Both the position numbers and the translations under genes were made by a program. From NCBI GenBank assembly GCA_040904765.1, contig JBBDST010000020.1:1-43547 (forward strand): a stretch of 43,547 nt of DNA. The letters run 5' to 3'. How positions within the stretch are numbered: the stretch's first letter is position 1; every line of letters starts with the position of its first letter. The notes under the pieces were generated by a model that worked only from the letters and a program-made list of their open reading frames with translations, did not search any database and had not been told where the DNA came from. Source of the stretch: JBBDST01 sp040904765. GTDB taxonomy: Bacteria; Actinomycetota; Nitriliruptoria; Nitriliruptorales; Nitriliruptoraceae. Below are positions 23,470-31,862 of this stretch, in pieces.

Positions 23470-24807
23470 GTGAGTGAAGAAAGCTTTGAACTTGACGACC
23501 TCGTTGCTTCGCATGATCTGGATGCGATTGATACGTGGCTTGACGGTCATGACGCAATCGAAATTGCTGAAGGACTCATCCGTCTTGATGAGGCTGACCG
23601 TGCCATCGTGTTTCGTCTGTTGGCAAAAGACCGTGCCCTGGCCGTGTTTGAAGCGTTCGAACCGACCTATCAGGAGCAGTTAATTACGGCCTTGGCTGAC
23701 GACTCGGTTCACGAACTGTTTCTTGGCATCGACGCGGACGACCGGGCCCGTCTACTTGACGAAATACCGGCACTTGTCGCGAAACGTCTGTTGAACGCGC
23801 TGCCACCGTATGCCCGCCGCAACACCAATATTTTGCTTGGCTACCCAGAAGAATCCGCCGGCCGTGTCATGAGCCCCCGGTACGTGTCGGTGCGGACCGG
23901 TTTTAGCGCGGCCGACACCCTCACCAAAATTCGTATGGCTGGTCTGCGACCACGGGAAGTGTTAATCGTGATCATCACCGACAACGAACGACAACTTGTT
24001 GGCGTCGTTGACCTACCTGACCTTGTCACAGCCGACCCCGATGAACTCGTTACTAATCTGATGCGTTCCGAAACGTATGCCGTTCGGGTCGACGAAGATC
24101 AGGAGGTTGGGGCCCGCCTGATGCTTGACGCCGACCTCGTGGCACTGCCGGTCGTTGACACCGAGAACCGTCTCGTTGGCGTGCTTACAGTTGACGACGC
24201 GATGGAAATTTTGGAACAAGAAGAAACTGAAGACATCCATCGAACCGGTGGTGTTGAACCGTTGAACCGGCCCTACATCGATGCGACGGTGCTTCAACTG
24301 GCACGTAAACGAGCCTTGTGGCTTTTGGTGCTGATCGGCGCCGCAACGATGACGGTGAACGTGCTGGGCGTGTATGAAGACACGTTGGCGCAGATGGTCA
24401 GTTTGGCGTTATTTATCCCGCTGCTGATCGGTACCGGTGGGAACTCTGGCGCTCAGGCAGCCACTGTCGTGATCCGTTCGATGGCTGTCGGTGACATCCG
24501 TTTTTCGGACTTGCCACGCATTTTGCGCCGTGAACTGACTGTGGGCTTCCTGCTTGGGCTAATGCTTGGGTTTGTGGCGCTACCGATCGTCACCGTGTTT
24601 TTCGAATTCCAGTTTGCGGTGGTGATCGCATCGACTCTGCTGGTGATCTGTACATGGGCGTCGTTCTCGGGAGGCCTGTTACCCATGGTGGCACAACGGA
24701 TCGGTATTGACCCGGCTGTCATCTCGGCACCGATGATCACCACACTGGTGGATGCAAGCGGGCTTGTCATCTACTTCACGATTGCCCGCGCGCTGTTGCC
24801 GCTTTAA
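23470..24807 (+). CDS. mgtE: MgtE-type magnesium transporter
   Basis: A 445-residue Mg2+ channel. The cytoplasmic N domain (about 1-130) is the helical MgtE_N bundle ending LGYPEESAGRVMSP, the family's hallmark. Two CBS domains (about 133-255) sense intracellular Mg2+. Five membrane helices (about 285-445) form the pore, including the signature LIGTGGNSGAQAATVVIRS. The start is GTG at 23470, with GGAG 6-7 nt upstream, partly inside a hairpin. It ends 4 bp from the convergent ClC gene. All regions expected of a functional MgtE are present. Confidence 0.95.
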   Translation: MSEESFELDDLVASHDLDAIDTWLDGHDAIEIAEGLIRLDEADRAIVFRLLAKDRALAVFEAFEPTYQEQLITALADDSVHELFLGIDADDRARLLDEIPALVAKRLLNALPPYARRNTNILLGYPEESAGRVMSPRYVSVRTGFSAADTLTKIRMAGLRPREVLIVIITDNERQLVGVVDLPDLVTADPDELVTNLMRSETYAVRVDEDQEVGARLMLDADLVALPVVDTENRLVGVLTVDDAMEILEQEETEDIHRTGGVEPLNRPYIDATVLQLARKRALWLLVLIGAATMTVNVLGVYEDTLAQMVSLALFIPLLIGTGGNSGAQAATVVIRSMAVGDIRFSDLPRILRRELTVGFLLGLMLGFVALPIVTVFFEFQFAVVIASTLLVICTWASFSGGLLPMVAQRIGIDPAVISAPMITTLVDASGLVIYFTIARALLPL

Positions 24808-24811
24808 ACGC

Positions 24812-26902
24812 TCAGCTGTCCATCTGGTCGCTTTGGGCAAGCAGGTCCCGCAACATTTCGGCCTCACCCATCCCGGTAATGGCAAGCACCCGGTCGCCCG
24901 CAAAAATCGTGGTATTGCCCGAAGGTGTAATCACCTCCGTGCCGCGGCGAATACTCGCAACGATCGTGTTTGGCGGCCACGAAATTTCACGAATCTGCCG
25001 TCCAACAACCCCAGATTCTGCATCAACAGCAAGTTCGACTGATCGGGTTCCGGTGAGGTCCCGCAACGGACCGACCACACCACGCTGCTGGCTTTCGACG
25101 GTCAACGCGAGCGCCTGCTGATAGGCCGACACGATATCGGCGCGCCGCACCATCCCAACTAGCCGCCGGTGATCTTCAGCACTTACTACCGGGATACGTC
25201 CCACTTCGATTGCACCCATACGCTGCACTGCCCGATACACCGGATCGTCCGGGGTGACGGTGAGCGGCTGGCGGGTCATGATCTGGGCAACCGTACGGTT
25301 TGCTAGTGAAGTAGTCGGATCTTCATCCACTGCACGCGTCAAGTCACTGACGGTGACCACCCCGGTCAGCAGCGTGGGATCGGTATCAGACACCACCGGA
25401 AAACCGTGTGCCCCGTACGCCGCAAACCGCGCATCAAGTTCCTGCAAACTGCCCGACTCGGCAATCACCTGCGGGTTGCGAGTCATGATCTCACCAACCC
25501 GTACCAGTTGCATCATGTCGATGTCTTGAGGTTCCTGATACACGATGCCACGATGGCGTAACGGCAACGAATAGATCGACTCTTGGTCGATGCGTTCAGC
25601 TGTCACCGTTGCGATACCGGTCGCAAGCATCAAAGGCAGCACCATCCCGTAGTCGCCAGTGAGTTCAAAAACGAGGATCATCCCGGTCAGTGGCGCCCGT
25701 GCGCTGGCCCCCATCACGGCAGCCATACCCGCTAATGCGAGCGCCCCTGGCGCGACTTCGATGGTGGGAACGAGCGCGCCGGCAGCATGCCCGATGGCGG
25801 CTCCAAGGCCAGCGCCAAGAAACAACGTAGGGGCGAAGGAACCAACCGAAAAACCGGACCCCAAACTCAACACGGTCGCCAGCAACTTGAACGCGACAAC
25901 AAGCAGCGCAAACACGGCCGCAGCAAACCCGGTGTAGCCGTAAGTGGCAGCGAACTCGCCCCCAAGAAACGCCGCGATCGGTTCGGTGATGCCTCCGATC
26001 GGCGGCAGATGATCGCCGGTGCCGACTACCTCAGGAACAGCCAGAGCGAGGATGCCCACGCCAAACCCGCCGATCATGGTTTTGGCTGGGGTCCAGATCG
26101 GAAGCCGTTCAAAGAACATGGTGGCCCAATGTTCTCCGCGGGAAAACAGCGTTCCAACACCGGCAGCGGCAAACCCCAGCAGTGCATATAGGAACAGTTC
26201 GCTTGGCGCGCCAAAACCGTATGCCGGCGGGTTATAGATCAGTGATTCGCCGACCAGTTCACGCGCAGTGACTGACGCAACGACTGACGCGACGACAATC
26301 ACCTGCAGGTAACGCATTTTGAACCCGCCGAGAATCACTTCGATAGCGAACAGCATCCCGCCAATCGGGGCGTTGAATGATGCGGCGATACCGGCCGCAG
26401 CACCAGCAGCGATCAGTTCACGTTTCTGATCTTCGGTGAGGGCAAAAACGCGTCCGATCAGCGAACCAAGGGCACCACCAATCTGAACGATCGGTCCTTC
26501 ACGGCCACCGCTGCCACCGGCACCAACAGACAGTCCCGTGGCAATCAGCTTGCCGGGAATAACGCGGGCGCGTACGCGGCCACCATGCAGGGCAATACTT
26601 TCCATCACCCGCGACACCCCGCCACCACGGGATTCAGGAACGACGTAGGTGACAAACAGGCCGACCAAAAGACCACCTACCGTGGTGACAACCACGGTAG
26701 TGATCCAGCTCGGCGAGGTGCCAAACGACAAGCGTTGTGTCACCAAAACGATCTGTAACAGGGCTACCGCTAACAGGCCGGTGAGAAACCCCACTGCGGC
26801 GGCTAACACCAGCATGGCGCTCGACTGCACGCCAACGCGGCTACGCAACGCATGCACCCACGGGTGTTCAATGAACGCGTGGGTGCGCCCTGACACATCC
26901 AT
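24812..26902 (-). CDS. ClC-family chloride channel with CBS pair and TrkA-C domain
   Basis: A protein of about 696 residues. The ClC core (about 25-440) has GSGGREGP with the gating glutamate (Glu135), GSGFSVGSFAPTLFLGAGLG, and GDYGMVLP with the pore tyrosine. Two CBS domains (IMTRNPQVI.. and IMTRQPLTV..) span about 465-590, and a TrkA-C/RCK-type domain ends the chain (about 610-690; VVGRQIREISWPPNTIVASI). In E. coli ClC-ec1 the proton-path pair reads IIEEM; here it is AIEVI, so the internal proton glutamate (E203) is Val189. Loss of this residue is typical of Cl- channels rather than H+/Cl- exchangers. I prefer ATG 26902, which has GGAG 9 nt upstream, to the ATG at 26911. Confidence 0.92.
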   Translation of the reverse strand: MDVSGRTHAFIEHPWVHALRSRVGVQSSAMLVLAAAVGFLTGLLAVALLQIVLVTQRLSFGTSPSWITTVVVTTVGGLLVGLFVTYVVPESRGGGVSRVMESIALHGGRVRARVIPGKLIATGLSVGAGGSGGREGPIVQIGGALGSLIGRVFALTEDQKRELIAAGAAAGIAASFNAPIGGMLFAIEVILGGFKMRYLQVIVVASVVASVTARELVGESLIYNPPAYGFGAPSELFLYALLGFAAAGVGTLFSRGEHWATMFFERLPIWTPAKTMIGGFGVGILALAVPEVVGTGDHLPPIGGITEPIAAFLGGEFAATYGYTGFAAAVFALLVVAFKLLATVLSLGSGFSVGSFAPTLFLGAGLGAAIGHAAGALVPTIEVAPGALALAGMAAVMGASARAPLTGMILVFELTGDYGMVLPLMLATGIATVTAERIDQESIYSLPLRHRGIVYQEPQDIDMMQLVRVGEIMTRNPQVIAESGSLQELDARFAAYGAHGFPVVSDTDPTLLTGVVTVSDLTRAVDEDPTTSLANRTVAQIMTRQPLTVTPDDPVYRAVQRMGAIEVGRIPVVSAEDHRRLVGMVRRADIVSAYQQALALTVESQQRGVVGPLRDLTGTRSVELAVDAESGVVGRQIREISWPPNTIVASIRRGTEVITPSGNTTIFAGDRVLAITGMGEAEMLRDLLAQSDQMDS

Positions 26903-26941
26903 CGAACCCATCTCCGTCGTTCACTCTGGCGCGCTGATTGT

Positions 26942-28528
26942 CTAACGAGACACTATCGCCCAATCGCCGGCTGCATCGACACGTAACACGTGTTTTTGAA
27001 TTTTGCCGGTCGATGTTTTGGGTAACTCATCGCGAAACACGACTGCACGTGGCGTCTTATAGCGGGCAATCTGGCCGCGCACATGGGTAATGAGCTCTTC
27101 TTGGCTCACCTGCTGGTTGGCGCGGCACGTGATATAGGCGACTGGAACTTCACCCCAATGCTCATCAGGCGCGGCCACAACAGCACATTCGAGGACACTT
27201 GGATGGGTAAGGATGGCCTGCTCTACCTCAACTGAGGTGATGTTTTCGCCTCCAGAAATGATCACATCTTTAGCGCGGTCACGCAGTTCGATATACCCGT
27301 CGGGGTGAATCACTCCCAAATCGCCGCTGAAGAACCATCCGCCACGTACGACTTCGCCGGTGCGGTCGGGATCGTTGAAATAACCGGTCATAACATTGTT
27401 TCCGCGGATCGCGACCTCACCGATGGTGGCCGCATCCCATGGGACATCGTTGCCGTCACGATCAATGACTCGCAGATGTTGTGACACGATGTTGCCAAAC
27501 CCTTGCCGTGACACGCGCAGGGCAACGTCGCTAACGCCGTCCCAGTCGGGCTGCCATTCACAAATGGCAGCAGGACCGTAAGTTTCAGTGAGGCCATACA
27601 GGTGAGTGATCGTAAAACCGTGGGCGGTAAGTTCTTTTAAAAGGGTCGGTGAGGGCGGGGCCCCGCCAGAGGCAACCCGCACGGTTTGTGGTGCCGGTCC
27701 ATTGGCTGCTTCAGGGTCGTTCACGATCATGGTCAGCACTGTTGGTGCGCCGTTGAGATGCGTCACGCCATCGTTACGAATATGCCGCCAGATCGCAGTT
27801 GTATCAATCGCCGGCAGGCACAGGTGGGTAGCTCCGGCTGCAGTGACAGCCCACGTAAAACACCAGCCATTGCAGTGAAACATCGGCAAGGTCCACAACA
27901 TCACTGATCGGGTATCCAGCTGGGTGTGATACGCCATAGCAAGCGACTGCAAATAGGCGCCCCGATGGGTGTACATCACCCCTTTTGGGGCTCCGGTCGT
28001 ACCAGACGTGTAGTTGAGCGCCAGTAATGCGTTTTCATCCTCAACCGGTGCGACGTACGGTTCGGCCGTATCCCAAAGGGCATCGAGCGTGCCGTCAGGA
28101 CCCCCAACGAGCACTGTCAGGTCAGGGTTGTCGGCAACGATACCGGCAACACGGTCGACGAAAGCGCCGTCGACTAACAGCAGTTGCGCGCCGCTGTGAC
28201 GCAGGATCACACTAATTTCGTCCGTGTTGAGCCGATGATTTAACGCCACAAGCACAGCTTTTGCATACGAGACGGCGTAGTGCGCTGTAAGCAGCAGTGG
28301 CCGGTTTGGCCCTAACACGGCCACACGGTCGCCGGCAGCCACCTTAAGACTGTGCAGTGCGCCAGCAAGTCGTTTCGCTTGGTCATAAAACTCGGCGTAA
28401 GTCCACATCGTGTCGCCGTCTACGACGGCTGGCCGATTAGCCCACACACGTGCTGACCGTTCCAAAAAAGCGGTTGGCGTTAACGGCTCATACGACACGA
28501 TATGGCTGCGCTCATCCCCCACAAGCAT
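26942..28528 (-). CDS. AMP-forming acyl-CoA ligase (AlkK/DmdB-like)
   Basis: A ligase of about 528 residues that activates a carboxylic acid to its CoA thioester through an acyl-adenylate. The ANL motifs are all present: YTSGTTGAPKGVMYTHRG (P-loop), GLTETYGP, GWFFSGDLGVIHPDGYIELRDRAKD, and the catalytic lysine in PKTSTGKIQKHVLR. PMFHCNGWCFTWAVT is characteristic of the medium-chain AlkK and methylmercaptopropionate (DmdB) ligases. The substrate cannot be chosen between medium-chain fatty acid and DMSP-derived acid. Of two possible starts, ATG 28528 has AGGGAGG only 2 nt away, whereas GTG 28522 (8 nt) is better spaced; an upstream GTG at 28540 is also in frame. Confidence 0.92.
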   Translation of the reverse strand: MLVGDERSHIVSYEPLTPTAFLERSARVWANRPAVVDGDTMWTYAEFYDQAKRLAGALHSLKVAAGDRVAVLGPNRPLLLTAHYAVSYAKAVLVALNHRLNTDEISVILRHSGAQLLLVDGAFVDRVAGIVADNPDLTVLVGGPDGTLDALWDTAEPYVAPVEDENALLALNYTSGTTGAPKGVMYTHRGAYLQSLAMAYHTQLDTRSVMLWTLPMFHCNGWCFTWAVTAAGATHLCLPAIDTTAIWRHIRNDGVTHLNGAPTVLTMIVNDPEAANGPAPQTVRVASGGAPPSPTLLKELTAHGFTITHLYGLTETYGPAAICEWQPDWDGVSDVALRVSRQGFGNIVSQHLRVIDRDGNDVPWDAATIGEVAIRGNNVMTGYFNDPDRTGEVVRGGWFFSGDLGVIHPDGYIELRDRAKDVIISGGENITSVEVEQAILTHPSVLECAVVAAPDEHWGEVPVAYITCRANQQVSQEELITHVRGQIARYKTPRAVVFRDELPKTSTGKIQKHVLRVDAAGDWAIVSR

Positions 28529-28584
28529 TACCTCCCTCACGACCTACACCCTAGAACTTTGGGCTGTTGGGCGCAGTCGTAGCC

Positions 28585-29493
28585 TTACACGTCGGTAGAC
28601 GGTTTGGTGACGCGCACCACAAGATCGGCAAGCAATCCGATCGCAATCACCTGGAAGGCGGCAAACAACACGAGGAGTGTGTTGGTCGCGATCCGAAAAT
28701 CTTTGGTGATGATGTCAAACACTAACTTGCCAAACCCAAAACTTAACAGGGCCACCCCAAGGGGCATAAAGACCCGTAAAGGTTCATAGCTGAGCATCAT
28801 CCGAACCACTTGCAGCAGGTATTTGCGAGTGTCCCGGTACCAATGGAACTTGGACGATCCGCTACGGGCCCCATAGGGAATCGGCACGTAAATGACGCTC
28901 AGCCCGTCACTCAAAAATGACATTGTCATCGTCGTGACACACGAAAATCCGTTGGGTAACCGATCGAGGTAGCGGGCCCCACGGTCACGACGAAATGCCC
29001 GAAAGCCAGAGTTCAAGTCGGGTATTGATGTTTGTGTCAAATACTGGGCCAGGCGTCTAATCAGCCATTTTGCGGGGACTCGTAACGCTTTCGCGCGGCC
29101 TTCTTCACTCATACGGGCACCGACGATCTGGTCGTGTTCGCCCATGGCATCTACAAGTGCACCGATCGTGTCGTTTGGATAGGTCATGTCGACGTCCGTC
29201 CACACGACGACACGGCCGCTAGCGCGGCGAGTTCCGGTGCGCCGAGACCCTCCGGATCCCAAGTTGCGTTGGTGCAAAATTACGGTCATGCGAGGTTCTG
29301 TCGCCGCGATTTGCTGCAACGCGTCACGCGAACCATCAGTTGAACAGTCATCGACAGCGATGATCTCAAAACTGTGCCGGCTCTGTTCTAACCCGCGGAT
29401 GATCCGGTCTATCTCTTCAGCGAGATGACCGACCTCGTTGTACACCGGCAAAACAACCGACACGTCGATCTGGTCGTTGGCAGTTGTACTCAC
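28585..29493 (-). CDS. Family 2 glycosyltransferase (polyprenyl-phosphate sugar transferase type) with C-terminal membrane helices
   Basis: A 302-residue GT-A enzyme. VVLPVYNEVGHLAEEID starts the nucleotide-sugar site, AVDDCSTDGS follows, and the metal-binding DxD-like motif is in TDVDMTYP. DLNSGFRAFRRD and SGSSKFHWYRD are typical of the DPM1/GtrB-like group, which transfers a sugar to polyprenyl phosphate. Two hydrophobic helices end the protein (about 235-295). It starts with GTG and overlaps the UDP-glucose dehydrogenase stop by 4 bp. With ugd and a flippase-like gene upstream, it probably helps build or attach a uronic-acid-containing lipid-linked sugar. That is inference. Confidence 0.9.
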   Translation of the reverse strand: MSTTANDQIDVSVVLPVYNEVGHLAEEIDRIIRGLEQSRHSFEIIAVDDCSTDGSRDALQQIAATEPRMTVILHQRNLGSGGSRRTGTRRASGRVVVWTDVDMTYPNDTIGALVDAMGEHDQIVGARMSEEGRAKALRVPAKWLIRRLAQYLTQTSIPDLNSGFRAFRRDRGARYLDRLPNGFSCVTTMTMSFLSDGLSVIYVPIPYGARSGSSKFHWYRDTRKYLLQVVRMMLSYEPLRVFMPLGVALLSFGFGKLVFDIITKDFRIATNTLLVLFAAFQVIAIGLLADLVVRVTKPSTDV

Positions 29494-30824
29494 CGATTGC
29501 CTTTCATACGTCCACGTCCGATGCCGTAATAATGCAAACCGGCGCTCTTGGCAACTTCAGGGTCAAACGCGTTACGTCCGTCAATCACAATGGGATACTC
29601 CAGTGCATCATGCAACGCAGTCAGATCTATCCTGACAATTTCGGGCCATTCGGTGGCGATCACGGCTGCGTGAGCGCCAACACATGCCGCGATCGGGTCG
29701 TCAAACAGTTTGATCTGCGGGAAACGTTCTGCAACCCCCGCGTTTGCAACCGGGTCATACACCCGCACGGTTGCCCCGGCGGCCAACAGATCTTCCACCA
29801 GATAAATCGCGGGGGCTTCGCGCAAATCGTCAGTGCCCGGCTTGAATGCAGCCCCAAGAATTGTGATGGTTTTGTCCGCCAAATGCCACAGTTCTTCGGT
29901 TAGACGGTCAATCACAATCTGCCGCTGAGACACATTGATCTGCCGTACCTCATCAAGCAGACGAAAGTCATACCCGACACTACGTGCCAAGTGAAGAAAA
30001 GCATCGACGTCTTTGGGAAAACAGGATCCGCCATAGCCGATACCGGCTTGCAAAAAATCCGGTCCAATGCGAGCATCAAGCCCCATTCCTTCGGCGACGA
30101 CATTCACGTCTGCCCCAACACGGTCACACACTTGCGCAACCGCGTTGATAAACGACAGACGTGTCGCCAAAAACGCGTTCGAAGCATGCTTGATCAGTTC
30201 AGCTGTTGGAACGTCAGTTTCAACCACAGGGGTCGGATTGCGGGCAATCAACGGCGCATACACCGCCCGTAAAGCTGCCGTTGCAAAACCGCTCGACGTT
30301 CCATACACGATCCGGTCTGGGTACCGCGTGTCATACACGGCCGTACCTTCCCGCAAAAATTCAGGGTTTGAAGCCACATGAATCGTAGGCGTGTCGTGAC
30401 CTAACGCCTGCTGTGCACGTTCAATAACTTGTGTCAGTCTGGCGCCGGTATTGGCTGGCACGGTCGATTTTTCGACCAACACAACGTCGTGACGCGCTGC
30501 CTGAGCAACTTCTGCCCCGACCCGTTCCACATAGCGCAGATCGGCTCCACCACCTGGCAGCGAAGGAGTTCCGACACATACGAACGCGACCTCAGTGCCA
30601 TCAAGTGCCTGATTCAAATCGGTAGTAAACGTCAGCGTGCCACCATCGACCGTTGCTGTAATGAGCTCAGCGAGATCAGGTTCGTAAAACGGCACCACTT
30701 TCCCGTCCAAACTGGCAAGTTTGGCCGTGTCATGGTCATACCCGACGACCGTATGCCCAAGTTCGGCAAGCACCCCGGCGGTCACAAGACCAACGTGGCC
30801 GACACCAATCACCGCGATTTTCAC
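29490..30824 (-). CDS. ugd: UDP-glucose 6-dehydrogenase
   Basis: Oxidises UDP-glucose twice with NAD+ to UDP-glucuronate, a precursor of acidic surface glycans. About 444 residues is standard. The NAD fold starts KIAVIGVGHVGLVTAGVLAE; the central helix and FLREGTAVYDTRYPDRIVYG follow; the catalytic cysteine is in GYGGSCFPKDVDA; the C-terminal UDP-binding domain shows GAAFKPGTDDLREAPAI. I start at GTG 30824 (MKIAVIG), with GAGAG upstream; the open frame extends to 30992 without homology. It is the source of substrate for envelope sugar enzymes and depends on GalU for UDP-glucose. Confidence 0.96.
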   Translation of the reverse strand: MKIAVIGVGHVGLVTAGVLAELGHTVVGYDHDTAKLASLDGKVVPFYEPDLAELITATVDGGTLTFTTDLNQALDGTEVAFVCVGTPSLPGGGADLRYVERVGAEVAQAARHDVVLVEKSTVPANTGARLTQVIERAQQALGHDTPTIHVASNPEFLREGTAVYDTRYPDRIVYGTSSGFATAALRAVYAPLIARNPTPVVETDVPTAELIKHASNAFLATRLSFINAVAQVCDRVGADVNVVAEGMGLDARIGPDFLQAGIGYGGSCFPKDVDAFLHLARSVGYDFRLLDEVRQINVSQRQIVIDRLTEELWHLADKTITILGAAFKPGTDDLREAPAIYLVEDLLAAGATVRVYDPVANAGVAERFPQIKLFDDPIAACVGAHAAVIATEWPEIVRIDLTALHDALEYPIVIDGRNAFDPEVAKSAGLHYYGIGRGRMKGNR

Positions 30825-30912
30825 AGGCACTCTCTTTATTCGCATGCGCCGCCTGCCGCGGCGCGATGTAGCTGAAGTGTAATGAGACGACAGTAGCCGC
30901 TGGCGGCACGTC

Positions 30913-31818
30913 TTAAGCTTGTCCGTCACTATCATTTGGGCGTGCAGGCTCACCACTATCGTGCCGATTGGCACCCAAAACCAGCGCAACAACCGCTGTT
31001 CCCGCCAATCCGATCACGCGCATCAGTGCGGTCGCAGCAAACCCGGCAGCAGCGCTAAGCCCGATCGTTGCCGCCATACCGGCAGCAATCGCTTCGGACA
31101 GGCCAAGACCTGACGGGAACACGCCGGCGGCTGCCGCCAGCGGCGACGCGGCCGCTAAAACGAACGGCTCACGGATATCAACCGTGATGGTCAACGCGAT
31201 AAACACGAGCCACAGGCGTACCGCGTGAAGCACGGTCGTAACGAGTTCGACTGCGATCAACTGCCAAAAAAGTTGCCCGTTGGTACGCAGCACGGCCGCA
31301 CCAATAACGACCGCTGCACTACCAAAGACACCAAGAGCCAGTGCGAACACGCCAGAGAAACTGGCGGCGGCAGCAGAAGCGAGCACTGCCGAAACACCCA
31401 CCCAACACAGGGCTGCGGCAAGAATTGCCCGTACCGCGGCAGCCAACGCGACCCCGTGAGATACGAGTGTGTGCGTGCGTACCACTGCGGCACCAGGCAA
31501 CGGCAGCATATTTGCCGCCGTAGCCAGCACGACTGTACGCAGCGCCGTCATCCATGGCAGGGTGACCGCTTCAATCGCTGCGATCACCCGCAACTCGGCC
31601 CCGTTCATTGCAATCGTTGCCGGGGTACCGACTAACAGCACGATCAAAAGCAGTACGACATTGACGTTCTGCCAGTCGATATCCAACCCACGATAGGCAA
31701 GCACGCTACCGACAAAAAAAACTGTGCCAGAAAGCACCAGCAGCGGCGTGTGCCACCGTTGAGGAACGTTCCGCCAAGCACTGGCGCGCTGCAGGCGCTC
31801 AAATAGGCTCACGGTCAC
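30913..31818 (-). CDS. Flippase-like integral membrane protein (lysyl-PG synthase TM / UPF0104 type)
   Basis: A 301-residue protein with about eight hydrophobic helices. ANMLPLPGAAVVRTH and GVFPSGLGLSEAIAAGMAA match the conserved loops of the LPG-synthase transmembrane (COG0392) family. Members without a catalytic domain are considered possible lipid or lipid-linked-sugar flippases. The gene starts with GTG only 9 nt after a long hairpin, with no clear ribosome site. Its neighbours are ugd and a polyprenyl-type glycosyltransferase, so a role in moving a glycolipid is plausible. The family call is moderate and the substrate unknown. Confidence 0.7.
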   Translation of the reverse strand: MTVSLFERLQRASAWRNVPQRWHTPLLVLSGTVFFVGSVLAYRGLDIDWQNVNVVLLLIVLLVGTPATIAMNGAELRVIAAIEAVTLPWMTALRTVVLATAANMLPLPGAAVVRTHTLVSHGVALAAAVRAILAAALCWVGVSAVLASAAAASFSGVFALALGVFGSAAVVIGAAVLRTNGQLFWQLIAVELVTTVLHAVRLWLVFIALTITVDIREPFVLAAASPLAAAAGVFPSGLGLSEAIAAGMAATIGLSAAAGFAATALMRVIGLAGTAVVALVLGANRHDSGEPARPNDSDGQA

Positions 31819-31827
31819 AACTTTTCA

Positions 31828-31858
31828 CGTCAGGTCGGTGGACCCCACCTACCTGACG
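31828..31858. repeat. Long hairpin between the subtilase and flippase-like genes
   Basis: CGTCAGGT-c-GGTGG / CCACC-t-ACCTGACG pairs 13 of 14 positions with a 3-nt loop, filling the short gap between the two minus-strand genes. There is no T-run downstream. It lies 9 nt before the flippase start, so it could act as an attenuator, RNase-processing site or translation block. Confidence 0.85.
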
Positions 31859-31862
31859 TAGG

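Noticed and set aside
26677..26700. Perfect 10-bp inverted repeat CTACCGTGGT-gaca-ACCACGGTAG inside the ClC gene
   Set aside because: It falls in a run of Val/Thr codons (TTVVVTTVGG), where self-complementary GTG/ACC/CAC triplets arise readily, and it is far from the gene ends.
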